In this document: positions 54,365-63,508 of the stretch, piece by piece | Position numbering within the stretch: the first letter of the stretch is position 1 | Layout: each line of letters starts with the position of its first letter | Assembly: GCA_005503065.1 (NCBI GenBank) | Contig: SCOE01000021.1 | Coordinates: forward strand, 1 to 64,000 | Origin: Comamonadaceae bacterium ALPHA2B | GTDB taxonomy: Bacteria; Pseudomonadota; Gammaproteobacteria; Burkholderiales; Burkholderiaceae_C | DNA: 64,000 nucleotides | Direction: 5' to 3' | Made by a program: the position numbers and the translations under genes | Notes under the pieces: model-generated | What the model saw: only the letters and a program-made list of their open reading frames with translations | Database searches by the model: none | What the model was told of the DNA's origin: nothing

Positions 54365-55371
54365 GCGGCCTCCTTGAATCGTTGCTGCTGCTTCTCGGCG
54401 TGGGCCAGCGCGGCCTCGCGCACCCAGGCGCCGTCGTCCCAAGCCTTCACGCGGGCGGCCAGGCGCTCGCGGTTGCAGGGGCCGTTGCCGGCGATGACGT
54501 TCCAGAACTCGTCCCAGTCGATGGCACCGAAGTCGTGGTGCTGGCGCTCCTCGTTCCACGTCAGGTCGGGGTCGGGCAGCGTCACACCCAAGACCTTCGC
54601 CTGCTCGACCGCGGCATCGACGAACTTCTGGCGCAGTTCGTCGTTCGAAATGCGCTTGATGCCCCAGCGCATGGACTGCGCCGAGTTGGGCGACTGGTCG
54701 TCGGGCGGGCCGAACATCATCACCGAGGGCCACCACCAGCGGTTCACCGCGTCCTGCACCATCGCCTTCTGCGCCTCGGTGCCGTGCTGCATCATGGTGA
54801 GCAGGCTTTCGAAACCCTGGCGCTGGTGGAAGCTCTCCTCGCGGCAGATGCGCACCATCGCTCGGGCATAGGGCGCATAGGAGCAGCGGCAGATCGGCAC
54901 CTGGTTCATGATCGCCGCGCCGTCGACCAACCAGCCAATGGCGCCGACGTCGGCCCAGGTCAGCGTGGGGTAATTGAAGATCGAGCTGTACTTGGCCTTG
55001 CCGGTGTGCAGCGCATGCAGCATCTCGTCGCGCGAGGTGCCCAGCGTCTCCGCTGCGGCGTACAGGTACAGGCCGTGGCCGCCCTCGTCCTGCACCTTGG
55101 CCAGCAGGATCGCCTTGCGCTTGAGCGTCGGCGCGCGGCTGATCCAGTTGCCTTCGGGCAGCATGCCGACGATCTCGGAATGCGCATGCTGGCTGATCTG
55201 CCGCACCAGCGTCTTGCGGTAGTGGTCGGGCATCCAGTCCTTGGCCTCGATGAAGGCGCCGTCGTCGATGCGCGCGTCGAAGCGCGCCTCCAGCATCGCC
55301 TGTTCGGCCGAACGCACCGGCTTGCGGTCCTCGGCATCCTTGCCGAGCGTGTCCATGGCTTGGGTGTACAT
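54361..55371 (-). CDS. paaA: Phenylacetyl-CoA epoxidase catalytic subunit PaaA
   Basis: This is a 336 aa di-iron oxygenase subunit. Helical ligand motifs include [30 protein letters not shown] and the ExxH spacing typical of bacterial multicomponent oxygenases. It inserts one oxygen atom into phenylacetyl-CoA to give the 1,2-epoxide. AAGGAG precedes the ATG at 55371; a TTG two codons upstream is unlikely. It is the first of paaABCDE. Confidence 0.96.
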   Translation of the reverse strand: MYTQAMDTLGKDAEDRKPVRSAEQAMLEARFDARIDDGAFIEAKDWMPDHYRKTLVRQISQHAHSEIVGMLPEGNWISRAPTLKRKAILLAKVQDEGGHGLYLYAAAETLGTSRDEMLHALHTGKAKYSSIFNYPTLTWADVGAIGWLVDGAAIMNQVPICRCSYAPYARAMVRICREESFHQRQGFESLLTMMQHGTEAQKAMVQDAVNRWWWPSVMMFGPPDDQSPNSAQSMRWGIKRISNDELRQKFVDAAVEQAKVLGVTLPDPDLTWNEERQHHDFGAIDWDEFWNVIAGNGPCNRERLAARVKAWDDGAWVREAALAHAEKQQQRFKEAA

Positions 55372-55389
55372 CGTCAACTCCTTGAAGGT

Positions 55390-56706
55390 TCAGCGCGCCT
55401 TGGCGCGCTGGTCGAACACGCGACGGGCCTTGCCGGTCAGCGTGCGCTCGATGGCATCGGGCGGCAGCACGCTGACCACGGTGCTGATGCCCACCAGGGT
55501 CTTGATGCGCTGCTGCACCCAGGCCGCGATCTCGTTCACGGGCGCGGCCGCCGCGCCTTCGGGCTGCAGCTCGCAGCGCACCTCGACCTCGTCCAGGTGC
55601 CCTTCGCGCCGCACCTGCAGCTGGTACTGGCCCGACAGCTGCGGGTGCGCCAGCACGATCTCCTCGATCTGCGTGGGAAACACGTTCACGCCGCGGATGA
55701 TGAGCATGTCGTCGCTTCGGCCGACGATCTTGCCCATGCGCCGGAAGGCGCGCGAGGTGGGCGGCAGCAGGCGCGTGAGGTCGCGCGTGCGGTAGCGCAC
55801 GATGGGCAGCGCTTCCTTGGTGAGCGTGGTGAAGACCAGTTCGCCCTCCTCGCCATCGGGCAGCACCTCGCCGGTGTCGGGGTCGATGATCTCGGGGTAG
55901 AAATGGTCTTCCCAGATCACCGGGCCGTCCTTGGACTCGATGCATTCGCTCGCCACGCCCGGCCCCATCACCTCCGACAGGCCATAGATGTCGACGGCGT
56001 CGACGCCGGCCTTTGCCTCGATCTCGCGGCGCATGGCCTCGGTCCAGGGCTCGGCGCCGAAGATGCCCACCTTGAGCGAGGACTCGCGGGCGTCGAGGCC
56101 CTGCCGTGCGAACTCCTCGACGATCACCTGCATGTAGCTGGGCGTGACCATGATGATCGAGGGTTGCAGGTCGCGGATCAGCTGCACCTGCTTCTCGGTC
56201 TGACCGCCCGACATCGGGATGACGGTGCAGCCCAACCGCTCGGCGCCATAGTGCGCGCCCAGGCCGCCGGTGAAAAGGCCATAGCCGTAGGACACGTGGA
56301 CGAGGTCGCCCGCGCGCCCGCCCGCCGCACGGATGGAGCGCGCCACCAGGTCGGCCCAGCGGTCGACGTCGCCCTGCGTGTAACCCACCACCGTCGGCTT
56401 GCCGGTGGTGCCCGACGAGGCGTGAATGCGCGCCAGCCGTTCGCGCGGCACGGCCAGCAGGCCGAAGGGATAGTTGTCGCGCAGGTCGTTCTTGACGGTG
56501 AAGGGGAACTTCGAGAGGTCCGACAGCTGCTTCAGGTCGGACGGGTGCACGCCCTTCGCATCGAAGGCACGGCGGTAGTGCGGCACGTTCTCGTAGGCGT
56601 GCGCGAGCGTGGCGCGCAGCCGCGTGAGCTGCAGGGCCGCGATCTCGTCGCGGCTGGCGGTCTCGATCGGCTCCAGGTCGCCGGGGGCGGGGCGCTTGAC
56701 TGGCAT
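55390..56706 (-). CDS. paaK: Phenylacetate-CoA ligase
   Basis: This is a 438 aa AMP-forming ligase. The ATP-binding motif is HASSGTTGKPTVVGYT near residue 95, the adenylate contact is YGLSEVMGPGVASE, and the C-terminal domain has GRSDDMLIIRGVNVFPTQIEE. It converts phenylacetate, CoA and ATP to phenylacetyl-CoA, the inducer and first intermediate. AAGGAGA precedes the ATG. It lies 18 bp before paaA. Confidence 0.96.
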   Translation of the reverse strand: MPVKRPAPGDLEPIETASRDEIAALQLTRLRATLAHAYENVPHYRRAFDAKGVHPSDLKQLSDLSKFPFTVKNDLRDNYPFGLLAVPRERLARIHASSGTTGKPTVVGYTQGDVDRWADLVARSIRAAGGRAGDLVHVSYGYGLFTGGLGAHYGAERLGCTVIPMSGGQTEKQVQLIRDLQPSIIMVTPSYMQVIVEEFARQGLDARESSLKVGIFGAEPWTEAMRREIEAKAGVDAVDIYGLSEVMGPGVASECIESKDGPVIWEDHFYPEIIDPDTGEVLPDGEEGELVFTTLTKEALPIVRYRTRDLTRLLPPTSRAFRRMGKIVGRSDDMLIIRGVNVFPTQIEEIVLAHPQLSGQYQLQVRREGHLDEVEVRCELQPEGAAAAPVNEIAAWVQQRIKTLVGISTVVSVLPPDAIERTLTGKARRVFDQRAKAR

Positions 56707-56731
56707 GGGGTGTCTCCTTGATCTCTCGGAT

Positions 56732-57169
56732 TCAGCGCGGCACGGCCGGGCGGCCCTTGGCCGTGTACGAGCGGCCGCGGAAGACCGCGATGCGCTCGCC
56801 CTTCTGATTGCTCACCTCGACGTCGTACACGCCGGTCCGCCCGGCGCGCGACACCTCGGCGCAGCGGGCCGTCAGCACATCGCCCAGGCGGCCCGGCGCC
56901 ACGAAGTCGACGCTGAAGCCCGAGGCCACCGTGAGCTCGTCGTAGGAATTGCAGGCATAGGCGAACGCCGAGTCGGCGAGCGTCGAGATGAGGCCGCCAT
57001 GGCAGATGTCGTGGCCGTTGAGCATGTCCTCGCGGACTGCCATGGTCGCCGTCGCCTGCCCGGGTGCGATCTCGGTCACGGCAATGCCCAGCGCCTGCAG
57101 CGCCCGGTCGTTGGCGAACATGCCGCGGCGCACATGCTCGGCAACCTGTTGTGCGGTGGCGTCGCTCAC
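56732..57169 (-). CDS. paaI: PaaI hotdog thioesterase
   Basis: This is a 145 aa protein of the hotdog fold. GHDICHGGLISTLADSAFAYA carries the conserved Asn/Asp-His-Gly region, and VDFVAPGRLGDVL is the family strand. It hydrolyses trapped ring-hydroxylated acyl-CoAs. It starts at a GTG 3 bp after the paaG stop. Length matches PaaI (about 140). Confidence 0.94.
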   Translation of the reverse strand: MSDATAQQVAEHVRRGMFANDRALQALGIAVTEIAPGQATATMAVREDMLNGHDICHGGLISTLADSAFAYACNSYDELTVASGFSVDFVAPGRLGDVLTARCAEVSRAGRTGVYDVEVSNQKGERIAVFRGRSYTAKGRPAVPR

Positions 57170-57172
57170 GGC

Positions 57173-57970
57173 TCAACGGTCCTTGAACACGGGGGCACGG
57201 CGCGCGCCGAACGCGGCCACGCCTTCCTGGTAGTCGTGCGCGCGGCCGAGTCGGCCCTGCAGGCGCGCTTCTTCGTCCAGCGCGTCTTCCAGCGAGACGG
57301 ACGGGCCGGCATCGAGTGCCGCGCGGGTGGCGGCCAGCGCCGCCACCGGCATGGCAGCCAGGCGGGTGGCCAGCGCGGCCGCCTCGTCGGCCAGCGACGC
57401 ATCGTCCACGCAGCGCCAGATCAGGCCGATGCGCTCGGCCTCCTCGGCAGGCAGCTTGTCGCCCAGCATCGCCAGGCCCAGCGCCCGCGCGCGGCCGACA
57501 AGCCGCGGCAGCAGCCAGGTGCCGCCGGTATCGGGCACCAGCCCGATCTTCGCGAAGGCCTGGATGAAGCTGGCCGAACGCGCGGCGAGCACCAGGTCGC
57601 AGCACAGCGCCAGGTTGGCGCCGGCGCCGGCGGCCACGCCGTTGACGGCCGCCACCACCGGCACCGGGAAGGTCTTGAGGCGCAGCACCAAAGGCCCGTA
57701 GAAGCGGGCCACCGTGTCGCCCAGGTCCTTGGGTGCGCCGCCCGGCGCCGGGGCCACGGCCGGGTCGGCCAGGTCCTGCCCGGCGCAGAAGCCACGGCCG
57801 GCGCCGGTCAGCACCAGCGCGCGCACCTGCGGGTCCGCGGCGGCGGCTTCGAGCGCGGCCATCAGCTCGGTGTGCATGGCCTGGGTGAAGCTGTTGAGCG
57901 CCGACGGGCGGTTCAGGGTCAGCGTGCGCACGGGGCCGTTCGTGCTCTGCAGCACCAGGGCGTCGGACAT
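57173..57970 (-). CDS. paaG: PaaG, 2-(1,2-epoxy-1,2-dihydrophenyl)acetyl-CoA isomerase
   Basis: This is a 265 aa crotonase-fold enzyme. GAGRGFCAGQDLADP and VNGVAAGAGANLALCCDLV form the oxyanion hole, and IGLVPDTGGTWLLPRLVG holds the acid residue. It turns the epoxide into the oxepin for ring opening. It is the first gene of the paa unit. The operator palindrome lies about 60 bp upstream of its ATG. Confidence 0.94.
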   Translation of the reverse strand: MSDALVLQSTNGPVRTLTLNRPSALNSFTQAMHTELMAALEAAAADPQVRALVLTGAGRGFCAGQDLADPAVAPAPGGAPKDLGDTVARFYGPLVLRLKTFPVPVVAAVNGVAAGAGANLALCCDLVLAARSASFIQAFAKIGLVPDTGGTWLLPRLVGRARALGLAMLGDKLPAEEAERIGLIWRCVDDASLADEAAALATRLAAMPVAALAATRAALDAGPSVSLEDALDEEARLQGRLGRAHDYQEGVAAFGARRAPVFKDR

Positions 57971-58028
57971 GGGGCGTCTCCGGGTCTTGGGGTTCTGTCG
58001 GGGGCTGGGTCGGAGAAAATACTTTCGA

Positions 58029-58040
58029 CCGACCGGTCGG
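58029..58040. promoter_or_regulatory. PaaR-type operator between paaG and paaY
   Basis: CCGACCGGTCGG is a perfect 12-bp palindrome within CGACCGACCGGTCGGCA. It matches the CCGACCGNNCGG look of TetR/PaaR operators. It sits about 60 bp before paaG and about 115 bp before the divergent paaY, so both directions could be repressed until phenylacetyl-CoA appears. Confidence 0.75.
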
Positions 58041-58155
58041 CAGATCATAGAATCCCCGACGGTGTTGACGCAAGTCAAGCTCCCCCGTGAAAACCCGGGG
58101 CCCGCCGCCACCGCCAGCGGTGGCCGGCGCGCCCGCATCAGGAGACATTCAGCCC

Positions 58156-58758
58156 ATGCCCTGCTACTCCCTCGAAGGTGTGGTCCCCGTGGTGGACCCG
58201 AGCGCGTACGTCCATCCCACCGCCGTGCTGATCGGCGACGTCATCGTCGGCCCTGGCTGCTACGTCGGGCCCGCCGCCTGCCTGCGCGGCGACTTCGGCC
58301 GCATCGTGCTGGAAGCCGGCTCCAACGTGCAGGACACCTGCGTGGTGCACGGCTTCCCGGCCCACGACACGGTGGTGCGCGAGAACGGCCACATCGGCCA
58401 TGGCGCGGTCCTGCACAGCTGCATCGTGGGCCGCGACGCGCTCGTGGGCATGAACGCGGTGGTGATGGACGATGCGGTGATCGGCGACCGCGCCATCGTG
58501 GCCGCCTGCGCCTTCGTGCCGGCCGGCACGCAGGTGCCGCCCGAGGTGCTGGTGGCCGGCGTACCCGCGAAGGTCAAGCGCCCGCTGACCGAGCAGGAAA
58601 TGGCCTGGAAGCACGAAGGCACCCTCACCTACCAGGACCTCACGCGCCGCAGCCTGGCCAGCCTGCGCGAGGTGGCCCCGCTGGCGCAGGTCGAGGCCGA
58701 CCGGCCGCGCCTGCAGGCGCCGGACGTCAAGCCGCTCATCGCGACCAAGCGCGGCTGA
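58156..58758 (+). CDS. paaY: PaaY, gamma-carbonic-anhydrase-fold thioesterase
   Basis: This is a 200 aa left-handed beta-helix protein of hexapeptide repeats (VLIGDVIVGPGCYVG, ACLRGDFGRIVLEAGSNVQD). The zinc histidines are in CVVHGFP and HIGHGAVLHSC. PaaY hydrolyses dead-end CoA esters such as 2-hydroxycyclohepta-1,4,6-triene-1-formyl-CoA. Divergent from paaG, it shares the operator. AGGAGA is 10 bp before the ATG. Confidence 0.9.
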   Translation: MPCYSLEGVVPVVDPSAYVHPTAVLIGDVIVGPGCYVGPAACLRGDFGRIVLEAGSNVQDTCVVHGFPAHDTVVRENGHIGHGAVLHSCIVGRDALVGMNAVVMDDAVIGDRAIVAACAFVPAGTQVPPEVLVAGVPAKVKRPLTEQEMAWKHEGTLTYQDLTRRSLASLREVAPLAQVEADRPRLQAPDVKPLIATKRG

Positions 58759-58793
58759 GCGCATTCGAATTTCCAACCCGCAAGGAGACTCCG

Positions 58794-59105
58794 ATGATCC
58801 GTTTCAGTGTCATGTACCCGCACACCCCCGGTGCGCGTTTCGACCACGACTACTACCGGGAGAAGCACATGCCCCTGCTGAAGGCGCGCCTGGGCGAGGT
58901 CTGCCGCAGCTACCAGATCGACAAGGGGCTGGCCGGCGGCGCGCCGGGATCGACGCCGGTGTACGAGGCGATGTGCCACATCCTCTGCGATTCGGTGGAG
59001 GCCTTCGAGGCGGCCTTCGGTCCGCATGCCAGGGAAATCCGCGGCGACATCAGGAACTACACCGACATCACGCCGGTGATGCAGATCAGCGAGGTCGTCG
59101 CCTGA
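58794..59105 (+). CDS. EthD-domain protein, 103 aa
   Basis: This is a small dimeric alpha/beta-barrel protein of the EthD family. MIRFSVMYPHTPGARFDHDYYREKHMPLL contains the family Y-Y-x2-x-H-x-P segment, and the C terminus DITPVMQISEVV is typical. Related proteins assist ring or ether degradation, sometimes as isomerases or decarboxylases. CAAGGAGA precedes the ATG. It lies 35 bp after paaY and so may belong to the phenylacetate response. Confidence 0.87.
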   Translation: MIRFSVMYPHTPGARFDHDYYREKHMPLLKARLGEVCRSYQIDKGLAGGAPGSTPVYEAMCHILCDSVEAFEAAFGPHAREIRGDIRNYTDITPVMQISEVVA

Positions 59106-59182
59106 ACCACCCGGGGCGCCCCGGCAGGAATGCTTTATGCGTGCTGCGACGCAGCATCCCCCTCACTGCCAAGGAGTGCCCC

Positions 59183-59605
59183 ATGTTGGATCGGACGGCG
59201 ACGAAGTTCTCCCATGTGAAGCCCGGCGACACCGAATACGTCGGCGGCGGATTGCGCGACTTCTTCCTCTACCGTGACCTCGGCATCGCCGACGCCACGC
59301 ACGGCAAGGTCATCGCGCATCTGGTCAAGGCCAACATGGCCCCCGAAAAGGGCACCGGCTGGCACCGCCACGAGGCGGACTTCCAGATCGTGATCATGGT
59401 CAAGGGCTGGGCCCGGTTCATGTACGAGGACAAGGAGACGCTGGTGGAAGCCGGCGACGTGGTGCACCAGCGCCCCGGCATCCGGCACTACCTCTTCGAC
59501 TACTCGCCGGACATGGAGTACCTGGAGATCGTGTCGCCGGCGGACTTCAAGAGCGTCGACGTCGAGCCCGCGGCCGAGGTGCCTGAGCCCACGCCCTGGA
59601 AGTGA
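59183..59605 (+). CDS. Cupin-domain protein, 140 aa
   Basis: This is a single-domain cupin. Metal-ligand motif 1 is in GTGWHRHEADFQIVIMVKG and motif 2 in AGDVVHQRPGIRHYLFDYS. CCAAGGAGTG precedes the ATG. The family covers dioxygenases, isomerases and sensors of small ligands, so the role is open. It follows the EthD gene by 77 bp on the same strand. Confidence 0.87.
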   Translation: MLDRTATKFSHVKPGDTEYVGGGLRDFFLYRDLGIADATHGKVIAHLVKANMAPEKGTGWHRHEADFQIVIMVKGWARFMYEDKETLVEAGDVVHQRPGIRHYLFDYSPDMEYLEIVSPADFKSVDVEPAAEVPEPTPWK

Positions 59606-59634
59606 GGGCCGGGCGCCGCGGCGTCCACGAAGTG

Positions 59635-59689
59635 CTATTTCTTTCATAGCACTTGGCGCCCGTGCGGCGGTCATTCCAAGCACTTTTTT
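59635..59689 (+). repeat. Dispersed intergenic repeat, family R, copy 4
   Basis: CTATTTCTTTCATAG is followed by CACTTGGCGCCCGTG and CAAGCACTTTTTT. It matches the head hairpin and GCGCCCG core of copies 2 and 3, with a more T-rich end. It lies 30 bp past the cupin stop on the same strand and may act as its terminator. Confidence 0.65.
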
Positions 59690-59767
59690 CTTGAGACTTC
59701 GCCCCGGCGGGGCACCCGTTCCGCCGGCCGCGCCGCGACAGTCCCCGAGCCCGCGTGGGCACGCCCG

Positions 59768-59789
59768 AGATTCAGAAATTCCTGAATCT
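59768..59789. promoter_or_regulatory. Operator upstream of the GbsR/MarR gene
   Basis: AGATTCAG-AAATTC-CTGAATCT has perfect 8-bp arms and ends 24 bp before the start codon. A winged-helix dimer of the neighbouring regulator could bind it for autoregulation. Such long AT-containing palindromes are unusual in this GC-rich window. Confidence 0.7.
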
Positions 59790-59813
59790 TCAGCATCGCG
59801 CCACAATGGCGGC

Positions 59814-60401
59814 ATGAGCTCTCCCGCCGAACTCCCGCCCCTGAACCGCCAGTTCGTCGCCCACTTCGGCGAAATGGGCAGCCGCTGGGGCATCAACCGC
59901 ACCGTGGGGCAGATCTATGCCCTGCTCTTCCTGTCGCAGAAACCGCTCAATGCCGACGAGATTGGCGAGCTGCTGGCCTTCTCGCGCTCCAACGTGAGCA
60001 TGGGCCTGAAGGAGCTGCAGGCCTGGCGGCTGGTGCAGCTGCGCCACCTGCCCGGCGACCGGCGCGAGTACTTCGAGGCGCCGGCCGACGTGTGGGAGAT
60101 CTTCCGCGTGCTGGCCGAGGAGCGGCGCCGGCGCGAGATCGAGCCGACGCTCTCGATGCTGCGCAGCGCGCTGCTCGAGGAGGTGCACACCGAGGAGGAG
60201 CGCCATGCACAGCAGCGCATGCGCGAGATGCACGACCTGATCGACCGGCTGATGACCTGGTTCGACGACGTGCAGAAGCTGGCGCCGGAGACCGCGCTCA
60301 AGCTCATGGGCATGGGCGCCACGGTGACCAAGGTGCTGGGCCTGAAGGACCGCATCACCGGCGCCGCCGGCCGCAAGGCCGCCGGCAAGAAGGCGGGCTG
60401 A
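59814..60401 (+). CDS. GbsR/MarR-family winged-helix regulator
   Basis: This is a 195 aa protein with the GbsR-type domain: RQFVAHFGEMGSRWGINRTVGQIYALLFLS, DEIGELLAFSRSNVSMGLKELQAW, and the wing RREYFEAPADVW. The C-terminal helices are acidic and end with a lysine-rich tail. The ATG at 59814 is in phase with the family start. It faces the cydX end and may control the bd oxidase operon, as is common for this neighbour pair, but this is inference. Confidence 0.88.
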   Translation: MSSPAELPPLNRQFVAHFGEMGSRWGINRTVGQIYALLFLSQKPLNADEIGELLAFSRSNVSMGLKELQAWRLVQLRHLPGDRREYFEAPADVWEIFRVLAEERRRREIEPTLSMLRSALLEEVHTEEERHAQQRMREMHDLIDRLMTWFDDVQKLAPETALKLMGMGATVTKVLGLKDRITGAAGRKAAGKKAG

Positions 60402-60428
60402 TACCGGATTGCGTTCGAAGCGATAGAT

Positions 60429-60487
60429 CCGTTCACGCTGAGCTTGTCGAAGGGCGGCGCAGGGCTTCGACAAGCTCAGCCCGACGG
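60429..60487. repeat. REP-like palindromic element between gbsR-type gene and cydX
   Basis: The arms CCGTTCACGCTGAGCTTGTCGAAG (first 20 diagnostic) at 60429-60452 and its inverted copy at 60465-60487 differ by a one-base gap and a few positions. They equal the arms inside quiC except for one T/C difference in the stem. It lies between two convergent genes, a classic REP position. Confidence 0.9.
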
Positions 60488-60536
60488 TATTCTTGTTCGC
60501 AAATTGGTATGGGCCGCCGCGGCGCCGGCCCGGGCT

Positions 60537-60659
60537 TCACGGCTTTTGTGTCTTGTCGCGGCGGATGGCGTCGTCCTCCATCAGCTCGAACCACATCGCG
60601 TTGAGCACCGCGAAGGCGGCGGCCAGGGGCAGGCCCAGGAGCCAGGCGAAATACCACAT
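60537..60659 (-). CDS. cydX: CydX, small subunit of cytochrome bd oxidase
   Basis: This 40 aa protein was found by reading the strand downstream of cydB. It starts MWYFAWLLGLPLAAAFAVLN, one transmembrane helix, then AMWFELMEDDAIRRDK. The MWYF start and the MWFE segment are the CydX/YbgT hallmarks. AAAGGA precedes the ATG. CydX stabilises the haem site of CydAB. It is the last gene of the cyd operon, 30 bp after cydB. Confidence 0.93.
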   Translation of the reverse strand: MWYFAWLLGLPLAAAFAVLNAMWFELMEDDAIRRDKTQKP

Positions 60660-60689
60660 GGGATGTCCTTTCTTGATGGGTGGCGGTCG

Positions 60690-61844
60690 TCAATAGGCGT
60701 GGGTGCGCTCGTCCTCGATCGCCTTCGGATCGACCTTGCCGCGCAGCACCGCATAGACCCAGCTCGTGTAGGCCAGGATGATCGGCAGGAAGATCAGTAC
60801 GCACACCAGCATGATGAAGAGCGTGAGGTGGCTCGAGGACGAGTCCCACACCGTGAGGCTGGCGCGCGGGTCGATCGACGAGGGCAGGATGAAGGGGAAC
60901 ATCGACACCCCCACGCTCAGCACGATGCCGGCGATGCCCACGCCGCTGGCCAGCAAGGCCAGCAGTTCGCGCCGCGCCGCGAGGCCCAGCGCCGCCAGCA
61001 GCGCGCCGGCCACGCCGAGCGCCGGCACGACCCACAGTGCCGGATGCGCCGCATAGTTGGCGAACCACACGCCCGCCTGCTGGCCCACGGTCTTGAGCAG
61101 CGGATTCGACGGACCCGTGCTCACCACCGGGCTCGTGACCTGGTAGCCCTGCACCCACAGCGACAGCGCCACACCCGCCAGCACATAGAGCGCGGCGGCC
61201 ACCAGCGCGGCGCCGATGCCGGCGGCGCGGGCGCGGGCTGACACCGCGCCGTCGGTCTTCAGCACCAGCCAGGCGGCCCCGTGCATCACCAGCATCGCGA
61301 CCGACACCAGCCCGCAGAGCACGGCGAAGGGATTGAGCAGGCCGAAGAAGCTGCCGTCGTAGAAGATGTGCATCTCGGGCGAGAAGCGGAAGGGCACACC
61401 CTGCAGCACGTTGCCCATGGCGACGCCGAAGATCAGCGAAGGCACGAAGCCGCCGACGAACAGCGCCCAGTCCCAGCGGCTGCGCCAGGCCGGGTCCTCG
61501 CGCTTGCTGCGGAACTTGAAGGCCACCGGCCGCAGGATGAGCGCGACCAGGATCGCGAACATCGCCAGGTAGAAGCCCGAGAAGGACACGGCGTAGATGT
61601 GCGGCCAGGCGGCGAAGATCGCGCCGCCGCCCAGGATCAGCCACACCTGGTTGCCCTCCCACACGGGCCCGACCGTGTTGATGACGACGCGGCGCTCCAG
61701 GTCGTTGCGGGCGACGAAGGGCAGCAGCGTGCCGGTGCCGAGGTCGAAGCCGTCGGTGACCGCGAAGCCCACCAGCAGCACGCCCAGCAGCAGCCACCAG
61801 ATGACGCGCAGCACATCGTAGGAAATGAGTTCGTGAAGGATCAT
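60690..61844 (-). CDS. cydB: Cytochrome bd oxidase subunit II
   Basis: This is a 384 aa membrane protein with 9 predicted helices. The first helix has [25 protein letters not shown] with the conserved Asp residues, and [20 protein letters not shown] is the family loop. The C-terminal INTVG/NPL features are as in other CydB. With CydA it reduces oxygen to water using quinol, at high affinity. It starts 23 bp after cydA. Confidence 0.96.
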   Translation of the reverse strand: MILHELISYDVLRVIWWLLLGVLLVGFAVTDGFDLGTGTLLPFVARNDLERRVVINTVGPVWEGNQVWLILGGGAIFAAWPHIYAVSFSGFYLAMFAILVALILRPVAFKFRSKREDPAWRSRWDWALFVGGFVPSLIFGVAMGNVLQGVPFRFSPEMHIFYDGSFFGLLNPFAVLCGLVSVAMLVMHGAAWLVLKTDGAVSARARAAGIGAALVAAALYVLAGVALSLWVQGYQVTSPVVSTGPSNPLLKTVGQQAGVWFANYAAHPALWVVPALGVAGALLAALGLAARRELLALLASGVGIAGIVLSVGVSMFPFILPSSIDPRASLTVWDSSSSHLTLFIMLVCVLIFLPIILAYTSWVYAVLRGKVDPKAIEDERTHAY

Positions 61845-61867
61845 GGTTGCAATTCCTCGGATGGCGC

Positions 61868-63475
61868 TCAGCGCACGGGCGCGAGCGCGGGGCGTGCCGC
61901 GAGTTCGGGATCGGCCTCGGCGCGGAAGCTCTCGACCGGCGGCATCGGATGCTCGTCAGGGCCCTTGCGGATGGCCTTGAGCATCAGCTTCATCTCGATG
62001 ATGAAGAGCACGGTGTAGATCGCCACGAAGCCCGCGATGGTCAGCAGCAGCGTGCCCGCGCCCAGGTTGGACACGGCCACCGCCGTGGGCAGCACGCCCT
62101 CGATCACCCAGGGCTGGCGGCCGAACTCGGCCACGAACCAGCCGCACTCGGCGGCGATCCAGGGCAGCGGGATGGACCACAGCGCGACCTTCAGCAACCA
62201 GGGATGCGCGTCGAGCCGGCGGCGGGCGGAGAGCCAGAAGAAGGTGGCCGTCAGCAGGATGAAGAACATGCCCAGGCCGACCATGATGCGGAAGGTCCAG
62301 TACAGCGGCGCGACCTGCGGCACGGTGTCCCAGGCGGCCTGGGCGATCTGTTCGGGCGTGGCCTGGCGCGGGTCGTCGACATAGCGCTTGAGCAGCAGCG
62401 CGTAGCCGAGCATGGCACCGTTGACCTCGAAGTCGGCGCGCGCCTGCGGCGGCACCTCGGCATCGGTCTTCGCGGCACGGATCTGCTGCAGGGCGTCGTA
62501 GGCCTTGAGGCCGTCGCGGATGTGGCCTTCGGCGCGCTTGACCAGGTCCTCGATGCCGGGGATCTCGGTGGTCAGCGAGCGGGTGCCGATCAGGCCCATG
62601 GCCCAGGGGATGTGGACGGCGAAGTGCGTCTCGCGCGTGGCCTGGTCGGGGAAGCCGAAGGCGGTGAAGGCCGCCGGCGCCGGCTCGGTCTTCCACATCG
62701 CCTCGATCGAGGCCAGCTTCATCTTCTGGTGCTCGGTCGAGAGATACCCGCTCTCGTCGCCCAGCACCACGACCGACAGCGCCGCGGCCAGCCCGAAGGA
62801 GGCAGCCACCGTCATCGAGCGCTTGGCGAGCTGCACATGGCGGCCCTTGAGCAGGTACCAGGCCGACACGCCCAGCACGAAGAGCGCGGCGGTCACGTAG
62901 CCGGCCGACACGGTGTGGACGAACTTGGCCTGCGCGACCGGGTTGGTCAGCACGGCGAAGAAGTCGGTCACCTCCATGCGCATGGTCTGCGGGTTGAACT
63001 GCGCGCCCACGGGGTTTTGCATCCATCCGTTGGCGATCAGGATCCACAGCGCCGAGAAGTTGGAGCCCAGCGCCACGCACCAGGTGGCGACCAGGTGGCC
63101 GACCTTGGACAGGCGGTCCCAGCCGAAGAAGAACAGGCCGACGAAGGTGGCCTCGAGGAAGAAGGCCATCAGCCCCTCGATGGCCAGCGGCGCACCGAAC
63201 ACGTCGCCAACATAGTGGCTGTAGTAGCTCCAGTTCATGCCGAACTGGAACTCCATCACGATGCCGGTGGCCACGCCCATCGCGAAGTTGATGCCGAACA
63301 GCACGCCCCAGAACTTGGTCATGTCGCGCCAGATGGTGCGGCCGGTCATCACGTAGACCGTCTCCATGATGGCGATGACGATGGCCAGCCCGATGGTGAG
63401 CGGCACGAAGAGGAAGTGATAGAGCGCCGTGAGTGCGAACTGCAATCGCGACAGCCCGACGATGTCGAGGTCCAT
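61868..63475 (-). CDS. cydA: Cytochrome bd oxidase subunit I
   Basis: This is a 535 aa membrane protein. Haem ligands are visible: His in [15 protein letters not shown] near residue 19 (b595), His in [14 protein letters not shown] near residue 186 and Met near residue 393 (b558). The quinol loop between helices VI and VII is of the long type, as in the E. coli bd-I enzyme. [15 protein letters not shown] is the family signature. It is between the cydC gene and cydB, on the same strand. Confidence 0.97.
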   Translation of the reverse strand: MDLDIVGLSRLQFALTALYHFLFVPLTIGLAIVIAIMETVYVMTGRTIWRDMTKFWGVLFGINFAMGVATGIVMEFQFGMNWSYYSHYVGDVFGAPLAIEGLMAFFLEATFVGLFFFGWDRLSKVGHLVATWCVALGSNFSALWILIANGWMQNPVGAQFNPQTMRMEVTDFFAVLTNPVAQAKFVHTVSAGYVTAALFVLGVSAWYLLKGRHVQLAKRSMTVAASFGLAAALSVVVLGDESGYLSTEHQKMKLASIEAMWKTEPAPAAFTAFGFPDQATRETHFAVHIPWAMGLIGTRSLTTEIPGIEDLVKRAEGHIRDGLKAYDALQQIRAAKTDAEVPPQARADFEVNGAMLGYALLLKRYVDDPRQATPEQIAQAAWDTVPQVAPLYWTFRIMVGLGMFFILLTATFFWLSARRRLDAHPWLLKVALWSIPLPWIAAECGWFVAEFGRQPWVIEGVLPTAVAVSNLGAGTLLLTIAGFVAIYTVLFIIEMKLMLKAIRKGPDEHPMPPVESFRAEADPELAARPALAPVR

Positions 63476-63508
63476 GGGTGGGTTTCCTTTCCTTTTCCTG
63501 TTCTCTTC

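Noticed and set aside
54382-56721. A 779-codon plus-strand frame opposite paaA and paaK
   Set aside because: It is antisense to well-supported genes and full of His, Arg and Gln, as expected for the opposite strand of GC-rich genes.
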